Source of the DNA: Brevibacillus sp042683565
GTDB taxonomy: Bacteria; Bacillota; Bacilli; Brevibacillales; Brevibacillaceae
Direction: 5' to 3'
Assembly: GCF_042683565.1 (NCBI RefSeq)
Contig: NZ_JBHUJW010000034.1
Coordinates: forward strand, 1 to 64,000
DNA length: 64,000 nucleotides
Positions 1 to 8,610 of this stretch are shown piece after piece. The notes below the pieces were generated by a model, which was not told the DNA's origin, did not search any database, and worked only from the letters and a program-made list of their open reading frames with translations. The position numbers and the translations under genes were made by a program. Positions within the stretch are counted from its first letter, which is position 1. Each line of letters starts with the position of its first letter.

Positions 1-180
1 GGCGAAAGCTTCCGTTTCAAGCAGGCAATGGATAGAATTCCTCTGTAGTTACAAACGGCTGGCAAGTGCTTAGGCAATTTTGGCTGCAAAACTGAGCATT
101 TTCTACTTGCAAAACACAGTAATGGTAGGCGCCACTAACAGACCTCAAAAATAAATAAGCCAGGGACATTTCCCCGGCCG

Positions 181-438
181 TTATTGATTTTTCGCCCTAG
201 AAGCGAGTTGGTTCTCCTCTTCCTCGTTCATTATCCAGGCACCATGCAATCGAAGCATCTTTCGAGCTGATTGGGCATCATGAAACGATATTTGGTTTCC
301 CAATTTTAAGCCGGACATCGGATTGTTATGCTTGTCACGCATGATTTGATCATAAAACCAGTCCATGTCTTTATCGCCAGTCTCGGTAAATACTTTAACG
401 ATTCGTCCTGTACAACGAATTGCCTCACCTACCTCCAT
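181..438 (-). CDS. Hypothetical protein, 85 aa
   Basis: An acidic, hydrophilic reading frame of 85 codons with no signal peptide or membrane segment. I do not recognise its family. I start it at the ATG at 438; an in-frame GTG at 447 would add three residues, and neither has a good Shine-Dalgarno sequence. It lies beyond the old end of the CRISPR array, on the same strand as the cas genes, in an AT-rich stretch. It may be a remnant of an accessory island. Whether it is expressed cannot be judged from sequence alone. Confidence 0.4.
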   Translation of the reverse strand: MEVGEAIRCTGRIVKVFTETGDKDMDWFYDQIMRDKHNNPMSGLKLGNQISFHDAQSARKMLRLHGAWIMNEEEENQLASRAKNQ

Positions 439-502
439 GAAAAGCACTTTCGTATATCAGATATTGATATACTATCCCGCCGTTCTCTTTTGAGGTAATA
501 AT

Positions 503-670
503 TTACATTTTCACCTTTATCGCCATCACTAAGCTAAACAGAGTAAAAATGATTACAGCAATCAAGTGTATTAATATGATCTTATGTTTATTGTATTTCT
601 TTGAAACTGGATAAAGACCCATACCTAGTATCACGGTAATTACCAAAGTAAACACATATACATAGTACAC
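503..670 (-). CDS. Small two-helix membrane protein, 55 aa
   Basis: A short frame starting at GTG 670, preceded by a strong ribosome site GGAGGGG five bases upstream. The product of 55 residues has two hydrophobic stretches, about residues 3-20 and 31-50, separated by a basic linker (SKKYNKHK), so it is predicted to span the membrane twice with the loop inside. The family is not recognised. It sits just past the distal end of the type V-B array and on the same strand as the cas genes. A link to the CRISPR system is possible but unsupported beyond position. Confidence 0.55.
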   Translation of the reverse strand: MYYVYVFTLVITVILGMGLYPVSKKYNKHKIILIHLIAVIIFTLFSLVMAIKVKM

Positions 671-703
671 AGCCACCCCTCCAAAATATGTGCTAATAAT
701 CGA

Positions 704-736
704 CCCCCTATCTGTAATACTGCGGTTGATAGGGGG
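704..736. other. Inverted repeat beyond the array end, possible terminator
   Basis: CCCCCTATC at 704-712 and GATAGGGGG at 728-736 form a perfect nine-base-pair stem with a 15-base loop. It lies about 120 bases past the last CRISPR repeat in the direction of crRNA transcription, so it could end the pre-crRNA. The run of T on the minus side is weak (TCGATTATT); on the plus side AATTTT follows. Confidence 0.4.
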
Positions 737-853
737 CGAATTTTCAAGTATTAAATTGAAAATATTTCTAATCGCTTGCTTTTATTTATCAAATTTTTGT
801 GAAGTTTTATGGGCTCAGTAACCAAGAACGGCGGTTGAGTTTTGGCAGTGATC

Positions 854-2699
854 GTGCTAATCACGAAGCTTTGCACTGAGCATTCGGACGCAATGTCACG
901 CGTCCGCTGGTAAAAGTGGTACCCGTGCTAACCACTAAGCTTTCGAACACTCGAACAGCTACAATCTCTGCAAGAAGATTTTTGCGGTGCTAACCACGAA
1001 GCTTTCCACTAAGCTTTCGAACGCTGGTGCGTTTATGCTCATTCGCGCTGCATCCATGGTGCTAACCACGAAGCTTTCCACTAAGCTTTCGAACTCAGCA
1101 GATGAAATTGCAGCTGCAGCTGGGGAAGCGTGCTAACCACGAAGCTTTCCACTAAGCTTTCGAACTCTGAAACTTTCGTCGCAACCGCGCCAATCTTAGA
1201 GTGCTAACCACGAAGCTTTCCACTAAGCTTTCGAACTTCAAGACTTCCGGGATTAGCAACGTGGTTTTTGTGTGCTAACCACGAAGCTTTCCACTAAGCT
1301 TTCGAACTTTTAAAACAAAGGAGATATAAAGCATGCTTACATTAGTGCTAACCACGAAGCTTTCCACTAAGCTTTCGAACTTCGGCTGCTGACGACGCCC
1401 TGTCCCTTTTAATTTGGGGTGCTAACCACGAAGCTTTCCACTAAGCTTTCGAACAGGGAGCCAGTCGCTTCCGCTCTATCGTCACCCTCGGTGTGCTAAC
1501 CACGAAGCTTTCCACTAAGCTTTCGAACAACCAATGGTCAATTTCTAACCGGCAGCTTTTTTACAGTGCTAACCACGAAGCTTTCCACTAAGCTTTCGAA
1601 CTTGGCATAGAAGTCGAGCCTTTGGTCCACCACGATTGTGCTAACCACGAAGCTTTCCACTAAGCTTTCGAACGTTAATTTAAGATCAGCACTTGAGAAA
1701 AAATACATAGTGCTAACCACGAAGCTTTCCACTAAGCTTTCGAACGTTTTATTACGATCATAGTTTTTCATCAACTGACTAAAGTGCTAACCACGAAGCT
1801 TTCCACTAAGCTTTCGAACCAGATAATCTTGCCTCTTTGGATTCGTCGTGATCCAAAGTGCTAACCACGAAGCTTTCCACTAAGCTTTCGAACCTTTCTT
1901 TAACCGCCGGATCTCTGACTAGTAATAAGGTGCTAACCACGAAGCTTTCCACTAAGCTTTCGAACACAGCCCCAAAACCGTCAAAACCGTGTCTACGGGC
2001 AGTGCTAACCACGAAGCTTTCCACTAAGCTTTCGAACCTAGACATCCGGTCTAGGCTGGGACATCTTACAGGACGTGCTAACCACGAAGCTTTCCACTAA
2101 GCTTTCGAACGATACTGTGGTAGTTAGCATCTTCTAGCGCACTTTCGTGCTAACCACGAAGCTTTCCACTAAGCTTTCGAACCAAACATGTTTGACGAAG
2201 ATGTACGTCGCAACCAGGTGCTAACCACGAAGCTTTCCACTAAGCTTTCGAACATCTTGCCAAGAGAGCTTTACTTGTGTCATGTCCATTTGTGCTAACC
2301 ACGAAGCTTTCCACTAAGCTTTCGAACATCATACATCACCGCCCACAGATCGTTTGGCCGCGCCAAGTGCTAACCACGAAGCTTTCCACTAAGCTTTCGA
2401 ACTGTTCATATTTGGCTTCTCTATGATCTTTCTGCTGTCTTGTGCTAACCACGAAGCTTTCCACTAAGCTTTCGAACTCACAATGCGCGCGTCGTTGTAG
2501 AGATACCAGTCAGTGCTAACCACGAAGCTTTCCACTAAGCTTTCGAACCCGAACCACTCCAGGACAGAAGAGCTGCTGCTGCACAGTGCTAACCACGAAG
2601 CTTTCCACTAAGCTTTCGAACGATGGGCCTCGGTGGTCTCGCAGTCGGATTAAGCATCGGTACGTGCTAACCACGAAGCTTTCCACTAAGCTTTCGAAC
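854..2699 (-). CRISPR. Type V-B CRISPR array, 26 repeats and 25 spacers
   Basis: Twenty-four identical 36-base repeats start at 987, 1059, 1130, 1201, 1272, 1345, 1419, 1493, 1566, 1638, 1710, 1784, 1858, 1930, 2002, 2075, 2147, 2218, 2292, 2367, 2442, 2513, 2586 and 2664. In crRNA orientation (minus strand) the repeat begins GTTCGAAAGC and ends GGTTAGCAC, the usual type V-B 3' end. Spacers are 35-42 bases. Two older repeats are damaged: 925-948 is only 24 bases long, and 854-889 carries five substitutions. Repeat decay at the low-coordinate end and the cas/tracrRNA side at the high end place the leader near 2700-2840, so the newest spacer is at 2622-2663. Short open frames inside the array repeat the peptide FESLVESFVVST and are artefacts. 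Confidence 0.98.
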
Positions 2700-2730
2700 T
2701 CCTTGCTCTTCAATCCCTGCAACCGCAAGC

Positions 2731-2759
2731 CCTAAAGAGCCGTTTTTCGAGCAAGTCAA
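2731..2759 (-). promoter_or_regulatory. Candidate pre-crRNA promoter in the leader
   Basis: On the minus strand TTGACT (2759-2754) is followed 17 bases later by TTTAGG (2736-2731), giving a start near 2724, about 25 bases before the first repeat. The -35 box is good and the -10 box is poor, so this is a candidate only. Confidence 0.35.
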
Positions 2760-2836
2760 ATCTCATGCTTCATTTCTCTTTTCCATCGAGGATTTTTCCC
2801 CTGACAAAGCTCCGAGAAGCCTACTCCCGCAAAGAG

Positions 2837-2879
2837 TGCGAGCATCCTCCGACTTTTTTGGCCTGAGAGGATGCTCGCA
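2837..2879. other. 13-bp perfect inverted repeat between tracrRNA and leader
   Basis: TGCGAGCATCCTC at 2837-2849 pairs exactly with GAGGATGCTCGCA at 2867-2879 around a 17-base loop. It lies directly after the tracrRNA anti-repeat and before the array leader. It could stabilise or process the tracrRNA 3' end, or terminate it, although no clear U-run follows. It could also be a protein-binding site for spacer integration. Confidence 0.6.
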
Positions 2880-2888
2880 TCATACAAT

Positions 2889-3002
2889 TCGAAAGCTTAG
2901 TGGAAAGTCGTGATTATCCGTGGGAATAGACCTGTGGACGAGCCTATAATGCACACGCACGGATATGTGAATCGACTTATAGCCTATAGCATGCGATTCA
3001 CA
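2889..3002 (-). ncRNA. tracrRNA of the type V-B system
   Basis: Read on the minus strand, the RNA would begin near 3002 and end with an anti-repeat at 2913-2889. The anti-repeat is complementary to the first part of the crRNA repeat over 20 continuous pairs, then a two-base bulge, then five more. Upstream, GTGAATCG/CGATTCAC (3001-2994 with 2974-2967) form a 5' hairpin. TATCCGTG and CACGGATA form a longer stem that closes just before the anti-repeat, as in known Cas12b tracrRNAs. Its position, orientation and 5'-structure/3'-anti-repeat layout match the family. Exact ends are inferred. Confidence 0.8.
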
Positions 3003-3007
3003 CCTTT

Positions 3008-3036
3008 ATTTTACTCTTTTTCCACCTTAGTTACAA
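3008..3036 (-). promoter_or_regulatory. tracrRNA promoter
   Basis: Minus-strand TTGTAA (3036-3031), a 17-base spacer, then TAAAAT (3013-3008) make a plausible sigma-A promoter. Transcription would start about seven bases on, near 3002, exactly at the first tracrRNA hairpin. It lies just downstream of the cas2 stop codon. Confidence 0.6.
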
Positions 3037-3052
3037 CCAGCATTCTGCCTAA

Positions 3053-3346
3053 TCAATAGATAAACTTGGTCAGATCGCGAGGCAGAAACTCCCTGCCGAC
3101 TGTTGAAATCCGTTTGCTCAATTGATCTTTCGTCACGGGACCAATTCTTACAAACATGACCTGGTCTTCTCCATGATGAACCAGTTCAGACAGGCTTACC
3201 TTTAGCTTGGCTTGTTGAATCTCGGTGAGTTGGCACAGAAACACCGAATACTGGACATGCTCGCCTTGCCCTTTCATCAGTTTGAATACTTTTCTCCAGC
3301 GCTTTTGATCGGCAATATCGTAGCTTACCAGAACAAATTGTCGCAT
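3053..3346 (-). CDS. cas2: CRISPR-associated endoribonuclease Cas2
   Basis: Cas2 forms a dimer that bridges two Cas1 dimers in the spacer-integration complex. The 97-residue product has the family fold and length, beginning with the beta strand FVLVSYDI that carries the conserved Asp10, followed by an RWRKVFK helix and the QYSVF strand. I choose ATG 3346 because the AGGTAGG ribosome site is well spaced from it; an in-frame ATG at 3352 is too close. The gene follows cas4-cas1 almost directly and is the last protein gene before the tracrRNA. Together with Cas4-Cas1 it should acquire spacers for the neighbouring array. Confidence 0.96.
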   Translation of the reverse strand: MRQFVLVSYDIADQKRWRKVFKLMKGQGEHVQYSVFLCQLTEIQQAKLKVSLSELVHHGEDQVMFVRIGPVTKDQLSKRISTVGREFLPRDLTKFIY

Positions 3347-3355
3347 GGGCATTTC

Positions 3356-5023
3356 CTACCTTGTCATGAGCGGCATATATTCCGCCAGCTCTCCGTCCAG
3401 ATACCGGGCCAAAAACCTTGCTTCCATCTCCAGCATACGGCGATAGCTGAGCTTGTACCCAAATTGCGGATGCATCAGGGTCTCATTCATCCGTCTTTCA
3501 TAGGCGGCGAAATACGTTTGCCTTCCCGCCTTTTTCAAATAGCAGCTGTCTTTTCCCCAATAAAAGTCCTCGAGAGTGAGTTCCTCTGTATTCAGGGTGC
3601 GAATCGCCACGCTATCGGCAATCAAGGCGCGAAACGGCTCCATCAGATCTAGGGCCAAAGCTGGTCTGCCCGGCTCCACTGTATGAAAAAAGCCATACAG
3701 CGGATCGAGTCCGACATTGGCACAAGCGGAGTAAACATCCCGCGAAAGAAGCGTATAGCCCAGGGATAGCAGCGCATTGACCGGGTCCTTGGGCGGGCGA
3801 CGGTTTCGACCGTTCATGATCGCGGAACCGTCTACAATCGGTTTCTTTAACATGGTAGGGAAAAACTGCATGTACAACTGTGCTGCACGCCCCTCGATGC
3901 CTCTCACGATTTCCAATGATGGCGCCTCCAGCGCGCGATCGCGAAGCTCCTTTAACTCTTTTAAAACCGCTTTGTCTGGTGCGCCATTGCGGCGCAGCAT
4001 CGTGCGCTGGTTGGAAATTTTCGCATACACGACTCTGCTGGCGATGCCAAGGGCGATCTTTTCATGCTGGAATTTGATAAACTGCCTGGCTCTCGTCCGA
4101 ATATTTTTCGATAAAGGGGGAGTCGTTATCCCCGTCAATGTACCGTGTGTCGTCAAGTAGCTGACGTGAACGCCACAGTTCATCAAGGCGTGCAAAAGCT
4201 GCGTAGAGCATTGCACATTGCCCATCAAGCTCACATGAATCAAGTCTTTGATCGGGATTTCGTCTATCTTTTCGCCCCGGCAAGTGATCGTCAAGCTGTC
4301 TCCGCTTCTGCCCAGCTTCGCCCCTTGCTCCGTGACATACAGCACCCCGCCATCTGGACGGCTTGGCACAATTTTTCGGATGTTTGCGCTCAAGCCCAGC
4401 ATATAATTCGTCTCGTCAGGCAGGCAGACGTAATTTAACGAGCAGCGAAAGCATTTATTCGAGTCCTGCAACGGAGGAGGGGTCTCGGCTTCGCGAAGCT
4501 GATGCGCTTTCTGAATGCAGTCGTGGGTAGCCGCTATGAGTTCCTGCGTAAAGAGAATGCGAACCTTCTTTTTATTGCCGCGATAGTATAAGTAGCCGTA
4601 ATCGGATGCATATCCATTCGCGCGAAGCAGCAAGCCTTGCGCACACAACTGAATCTGGTCGTTGGGCCAGGCAGAGCCGTCAAGCGAATACTCGCCTACC
4701 GTAAACTTCTTCCCGCCTTCTGGCGACGCCGAATGCTTTCCTTCGACCGGAACCCATTGGTTGCTTTCTTCCAGGCAGACAGCATCCAGTTTTCCCGTAA
4801 TGCCAAGCACAGGATCGCCAAGCTGCAAGCTAAGCGGAGCCTCCTCCCACATCTCTTCCGGAGCCGCCTTACTTTTGCGCAAATGAGTCTCTGCACGCCT
4901 GTGTTGTGCTGCTCCTTCGACGGTGTCTGCGCTCTCCTCGAACAGTCCTTGCACATGCATGATATGGTACAGTCGTTCACAATACTGAATTTCATTGAGC
5001 ATGCGAACAGGTATCCAGGACAA
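3356..5023 (-). CDS. cas4-cas1: Fused CRISPR-associated Cas4-Cas1 protein
   Basis: A fusion typical of type V-B loci. The N-terminal Cas4 part (about residues 1-205) has the four iron-sulfur cysteines (C15, C191, C194, C200), the nuclease residues D80, E94 and K96, and the QLCAQ motif. It trims prespacers and selects the PAM. The Cas1 integrase follows (about 220-555) with catalytic E377, H447 and E462 in GIEGRAA, FFHTVEPGR and DLMEPFR. I choose TTG 5023 because AAGGAG lies ten bases upstream; GTG 5032 would have only one base of spacing. The gene begins 24 bases after the cas12b stop and ends a few bases before cas2, so the three are one operon. Nothing suggests inactivation. Confidence 0.95.
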   Translation of the reverse strand: MSWIPVRMLNEIQYCERLYHIMHVQGLFEESADTVEGAAQHRRAETHLRKSKAAPEEMWEEAPLSLQLGDPVLGITGKLDAVCLEESNQWVPVEGKHSASPEGGKKFTVGEYSLDGSAWPNDQIQLCAQGLLLRANGYASDYGYLYYRGNKKKVRILFTQELIAATHDCIQKAHQLREAETPPPLQDSNKCFRCSLNYVCLPDETNYMLGLSANIRKIVPSRPDGGVLYVTEQGAKLGRSGDSLTITCRGEKIDEIPIKDLIHVSLMGNVQCSTQLLHALMNCGVHVSYLTTHGTLTGITTPPLSKNIRTRARQFIKFQHEKIALGIASRVVYAKISNQRTMLRRNGAPDKAVLKELKELRDRALEAPSLEIVRGIEGRAAQLYMQFFPTMLKKPIVDGSAIMNGRNRRPPKDPVNALLSLGYTLLSRDVYSACANVGLDPLYGFFHTVEPGRPALALDLMEPFRALIADSVAIRTLNTEELTLEDFYWGKDSCYLKKAGRQTYFAAYERRMNETLMHPQFGYKLSYRRMLEMEARFLARYLDGELAEYMPLMTR

Positions 5024-5047
5024 GCCACTCACTCTCCTTGCACACCC

Positions 5048-8000
5048 TTACCGAACCTTCGCCAAAAGCCTCTCCCGCAACTTTGCGTACAGTTTTCTTT
5101 TCACCCCGCCCCAAAACTCTTTTTGGGTATGCCATACAAATTCGGGGAAAAAGACTCCGCTCGGGTCGCGGAACAGTGTACGGTACGTTCCTTTTGCCTC
5201 TTCCGCTTCCTCGATGATTTCCTGAAAATCTTCCAGTTGTTCGGGCGACTCAGACTCTTCAATAAAGGTTGTTTTATCTTTCAGCTTGGCCTGGCTGTCC
5301 CATACATATACATCCCCCAGAGCTGTATCCGATTTTTTCACAAAAAGCCCTTTGCCCAGCTTCGCCTGCACCGACTTTGTCTTGGGAACGAGATACTCTT
5401 TCTCGTCTCGGACAATGACGCGGCAGCTAACCTTGAACAGTTCATTGTACCGCTGCCAAAAACGTTTTTGCAGATTTTGCGCCGCGTTGATGTCGGCCTG
5501 GAGAAACACGACCTCTTTGCCACCGCGCCCATCTGTCAAGGTCATGAACAACTCCCCGCTGTCATCCGGGACAATGTCGCCGGGCTTTAGCTTTCTCACT
5601 TGCTCTTCCGTCAAAAATTGTTCGTTGACCAATCGCTTCTGCAAGTTCTCAAACCGACTGCCTTGCAGATCCTGGCCGCTCAACCTTTTACAGCGAATGC
5701 CTGGCGTGCCCGTCTTGGCATGGAAACGAGAGGAATATTCCGCCCGGACATCGCCAATCTGAATCCCGTATGGCTCTGCCTGCATGTGAACGTATTTCGG
5801 AATGCTGCGGTGCGCCCATTTCATCAAGGTGGAGTTTTCTTTCGTCGAACGATCCAGATTGGAACGGTACTGACTCAGATTCTCAAACAGAATGATTTGG
5901 CAAGCCGGGTATTTGGCGTACCACTCTTGTTTCTGATCGTCGTACACGTACCCCAAGGCAGTCATGACAATGGCGTGACTTAACTGCTTCAGGCGATCCT
6001 CCTTGACGTTTTGGATATGGTTCAGCAGACGCTTATGACTGGTATGCCCCCGTTCAAAGCGGTTAACTTCCTGCGGTTTTCTCGTCCGGCGATTCCAGGA
6101 AATCAACAGCTTGCGCAAACCTTCTAATTCCTCTATGTTCCACATGCTTAGTCCAGCGATGCCTTTACGCTCGTCAGCAGCAAAGCGCTTGCGCCATGCC
6201 TGAACGACTTTTCCGACGTATTCCTCTGCTGTTCGGTGCATTTGCACCACTGCTTGTTCCCATTCCGCTTCGTTTCGAGGCGAAGCATTTGTCAAATCAC
6301 GGACAATCCTCTCCCAAAATCTCCGATCTGTTTGATCGAGCGGTGACTTTTTCTGCTCAACTGCTTGTTTCAAGATGTCGAGTTCGTCCCAGCGGTCTCC
6401 ACGCTGCTTATTTGCCAGTCGCATCATTTGAGTAAGCAGTCTGATCTGAAACTTCACGCGTTGGTGTTGCTGGAAACGCCCGTCCCGTCTTTCCCTCACC
6501 TGTTTTTCTATCTGTTCACCAGGCAGTCTTAGCATATAACTCCGCTGATGAACAGCGACCAGCGGCGTTCCTTCCAGCCCATAGGAAAAATCAGCCGCAT
6601 TCTCGTCACTGCTCTCTTCTACGGCAAAAACGGAAGTCGCCGCAGCCGTTCGTAGCCCAAGGTCTATACTCATTACGCGAAAACCGGATGCCAGCGAGTC
6701 CACCCCGAGCGAATGCTGCGGCGAAGCCTTCATCCATTCAACAAGTTCCTCTGACTTATAGGTAACAACCTTTGGAAACTCATTGGGGCGACGAACGAGT
6801 TTCAACACTTGTCCATACGGCGCTTGCAAGCGGCCATTTTTCACCTGATGCAAAGGATCGAAGTCTATGACAACGTTAAGGTAAACGCTGCCGATCTCCC
6901 CGTCCTCGAAGTTTTTTTCTTCCTTCTCCAAATCGCCCCGTTCCAGTTGTAGCTTTGCTCCCCCCAAGTGGCCGCTAAACGTCGAGCCCGAACCTTTGTC
7001 TTTGAACTCGATTTCTTGCTTTCCTTTGTCATTTTTCCGCAATGTCACCTGCTGGTAAAACTGCTTCGATAAAGCAAGCTCGACCTCGACGTCTTTCTTT
7101 TCCATCCATCCCGTTTCGCTTGGCCAAATCAAATTACTAAACGTCACAAAATATTTGCTTCTCGGTTTGTCCGAATCAACCGTCAAATAGTAGTCTTGCA
7201 GGTTTCCTCCCCGTGCATCGAAGCGCACCCACAACGGATGCCTTCGGGTATGGGGCAACGTCAGCGCAGCACCTTGCTTGGCCTCCTTTAGCCGCTTTGT
7301 CAGCTCGTTGCGTGCGACGAAATAATGGATGCGCTGAGGATTCCCTTTCCAGATCAGGCGTTTCTCCTCTTTCATCAGATACTGGAAGAAATGTGCATCC
7401 CCAAACCGGCCTCTCAATCGCTGCTGCACTCGTTTGAGCGCCTCTTTGTATTGCTCGTGGCTGGCATTGGGTGGAAAAGTCGACCATATCTCGTACAATT
7501 CGTTCCAGCCTTTCATTTGCCGCTTGGTAATCCGATACTTGTCATTGGTGGCGGTACCATTGTCGATTAGCTCTTGTTCTCGTTTTTCTTCGTACTGTTC
7601 GAGCAAGCTGATCCATTCCTGACCGCCTTCGAGCTGCTTGTTCAGTTGGGCCATTTTTTCTTCCAGCTTGGCATACTCTTCCTGGACTCGTTTGTTCCAG
7701 CTCTCCCAGCTAAGCAGTCTTTCAATCGCCTGTTGCAACATGTCTCTGTCCCAAGTTCGGACATACTGATTGGACTGCAACGGCAACCACTCGATATCTC
7801 TCCTGTCTGCATACATGTCATTAATGACATCCGTTGTCTTTGATACGGTGTTCGTGTACAGGGAAAAGAGCGGCTTAATGCCGTATTCCTCCAAAGTAGC
7901 AATCACAGTAGCCGTCGGGTCTTCTTCGCGTCTTTTTTTCCATTTTTCGTAATCTTGTTCCCAAGTCGGGTCGTTTGCTTCCTTTTTCTTCTGCCAAGCG

Positions 8001-8416
8001 GGCTTTGCACCTGCCTTTGAAGTTCCTTTTCCACCTTCACTTTTCGGATCGACGAGCGGGCTGAGAAACTTTCGGCTGATGATTTGGGCATCGCCACTTT
8101 GTCCGACTGAGGATGGAACAAGCAGTTCATATAGTTGGCGCAATGCTTGGAGTGCCTTATCCAGTGGAAGCGCTTGCGTATTTGTATCTGCCTGATTTCG
8201 CTGTTGCTGTTCGCGTATATGGCGAATCAGTTCTTCCTTTATTTCTTCTTTTGATTGTTCACCAGTGCTTTCCTGACGAAAGAGCAAAAGCATTTTCATG
8301 TAATAGGCGACGCCTTCATTTAATAACCGATGCGTCCGCCATATTCCCTTTCGGAGGTTTCGCGCTTCCGGGCCTGTTCGGGTTTTTAGCTTTAGTTTTA
8401 TGCTACGGATTGCCAT
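5048..8416 (-). CDS. cas12b: Type V-B effector nuclease Cas12b (C2c1)
   Basis: A single-protein, RNA-guided double-strand DNA nuclease of 1122 residues, within the family's usual size. The split RuvC site is complete: D585 in VMSIDLGLRTAAA, E845 in IILFENLSQY and D975 in LQADINAAQNLQKRFW. The N-terminal start (MAIRSIKLKL) and the motifs LYELLVPSS, FLSPLVDP, LLSWESWN and HPLWVRF are shared with known Bacillus and Brevibacillus Cas12b proteins. There is no HNH domain. The start ATG has a GGGAGG site upstream. It heads the cas12b-cas4/1-cas2 operon. By family knowledge it should use the crRNA-tracrRNA pair encoded at 0.85-3 kb and a T-rich 5' PAM; neither is shown by this sequence. Confidence 0.98.
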   Translation of the reverse strand: MAIRSIKLKLKTRTGPEARNLRKGIWRTHRLLNEGVAYYMKMLLLFRQESTGEQSKEEIKEELIRHIREQQQRNQADTNTQALPLDKALQALRQLYELLVPSSVGQSGDAQIISRKFLSPLVDPKSEGGKGTSKAGAKPAWQKKKEANDPTWEQDYEKWKKRREEDPTATVIATLEEYGIKPLFSLYTNTVSKTTDVINDMYADRRDIEWLPLQSNQYVRTWDRDMLQQAIERLLSWESWNKRVQEEYAKLEEKMAQLNKQLEGGQEWISLLEQYEEKREQELIDNGTATNDKYRITKRQMKGWNELYEIWSTFPPNASHEQYKEALKRVQQRLRGRFGDAHFFQYLMKEEKRLIWKGNPQRIHYFVARNELTKRLKEAKQGAALTLPHTRRHPLWVRFDARGGNLQDYYLTVDSDKPRSKYFVTFSNLIWPSETGWMEKKDVEVELALSKQFYQQVTLRKNDKGKQEIEFKDKGSGSTFSGHLGGAKLQLERGDLEKEEKNFEDGEIGSVYLNVVIDFDPLHQVKNGRLQAPYGQVLKLVRRPNEFPKVVTYKSEELVEWMKASPQHSLGVDSLASGFRVMSIDLGLRTAAATSVFAVEESSDENAADFSYGLEGTPLVAVHQRSYMLRLPGEQIEKQVRERRDGRFQQHQRVKFQIRLLTQMMRLANKQRGDRWDELDILKQAVEQKKSPLDQTDRRFWERIVRDLTNASPRNEAEWEQAVVQMHRTAEEYVGKVVQAWRKRFAADERKGIAGLSMWNIEELEGLRKLLISWNRRTRKPQEVNRFERGHTSHKRLLNHIQNVKEDRLKQLSHAIVMTALGYVYDDQKQEWYAKYPACQIILFENLSQYRSNLDRSTKENSTLMKWAHRSIPKYVHMQAEPYGIQIGDVRAEYSSRFHAKTGTPGIRCKRLSGQDLQGSRFENLQKRLVNEQFLTEEQVRKLKPGDIVPDDSGELFMTLTDGRGGKEVVFLQADINAAQNLQKRFWQRYNELFKVSCRVIVRDEKEYLVPKTKSVQAKLGKGLFVKKSDTALGDVYVWDSQAKLKDKTTFIEESESPEQLEDFQEIIEEAEEAKGTYRTLFRDPSGVFFPEFVWHTQKEFWGGVKRKLYAKLRERLLAKVR

Positions 8417-8447
8417 GACTGCCGCCTCCCGCTTCGGTTTGTATAGG

Positions 8448-8475
8448 GTTATAAATGATTGCTATTTATTGTAAA
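8448..8475 (-). promoter_or_regulatory. Promoter of the cas operon
   Basis: Minus-strand TTTACA (8475-8470), a 16-base spacer and TATAAC (8453-8448), each five of six to consensus, lie about 32 bases before the cas12b start codon in an AT-rich stretch. Confidence 0.6.
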
Positions 8476-8483
8476 TCATTTTC

Positions 8484-8610
8484 TTTTTTTCTCGCAACGC
8501 GAAAAAACCACTCTCATCCGCCTCAGGATCAGTCGTACTGACCTTCACCTCCTCCTGATGGCACTTCTCATGCCTTATAACATATTAACGCGGTGAATAA
8601 ATATATAAGA
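8484..8610. other. Non-coding leader upstream of the cas promoter
   Basis: No convincing gene. On the minus strand there is a strong AGGAGGAGGTGA Shine-Dalgarno-like sequence followed by a TCAGT-ACG-ACTGA hairpin (8541-8529), but the frames that follow are very short. It may be the remains of a small toxin-type gene or a regulatory leader. Confidence 0.3.

Noticed and set aside
1538..2728. Several open frames with the repeating peptide FESLVESFVVST
   Set aside because: They are translations of the CRISPR repeat and spacers, with no ribosome sites.
3212..5590. Long plus-strand frames opposite the cas genes
   Set aside because: They lie antisense to the cas genes and lack ribosome sites or recognisable domains.
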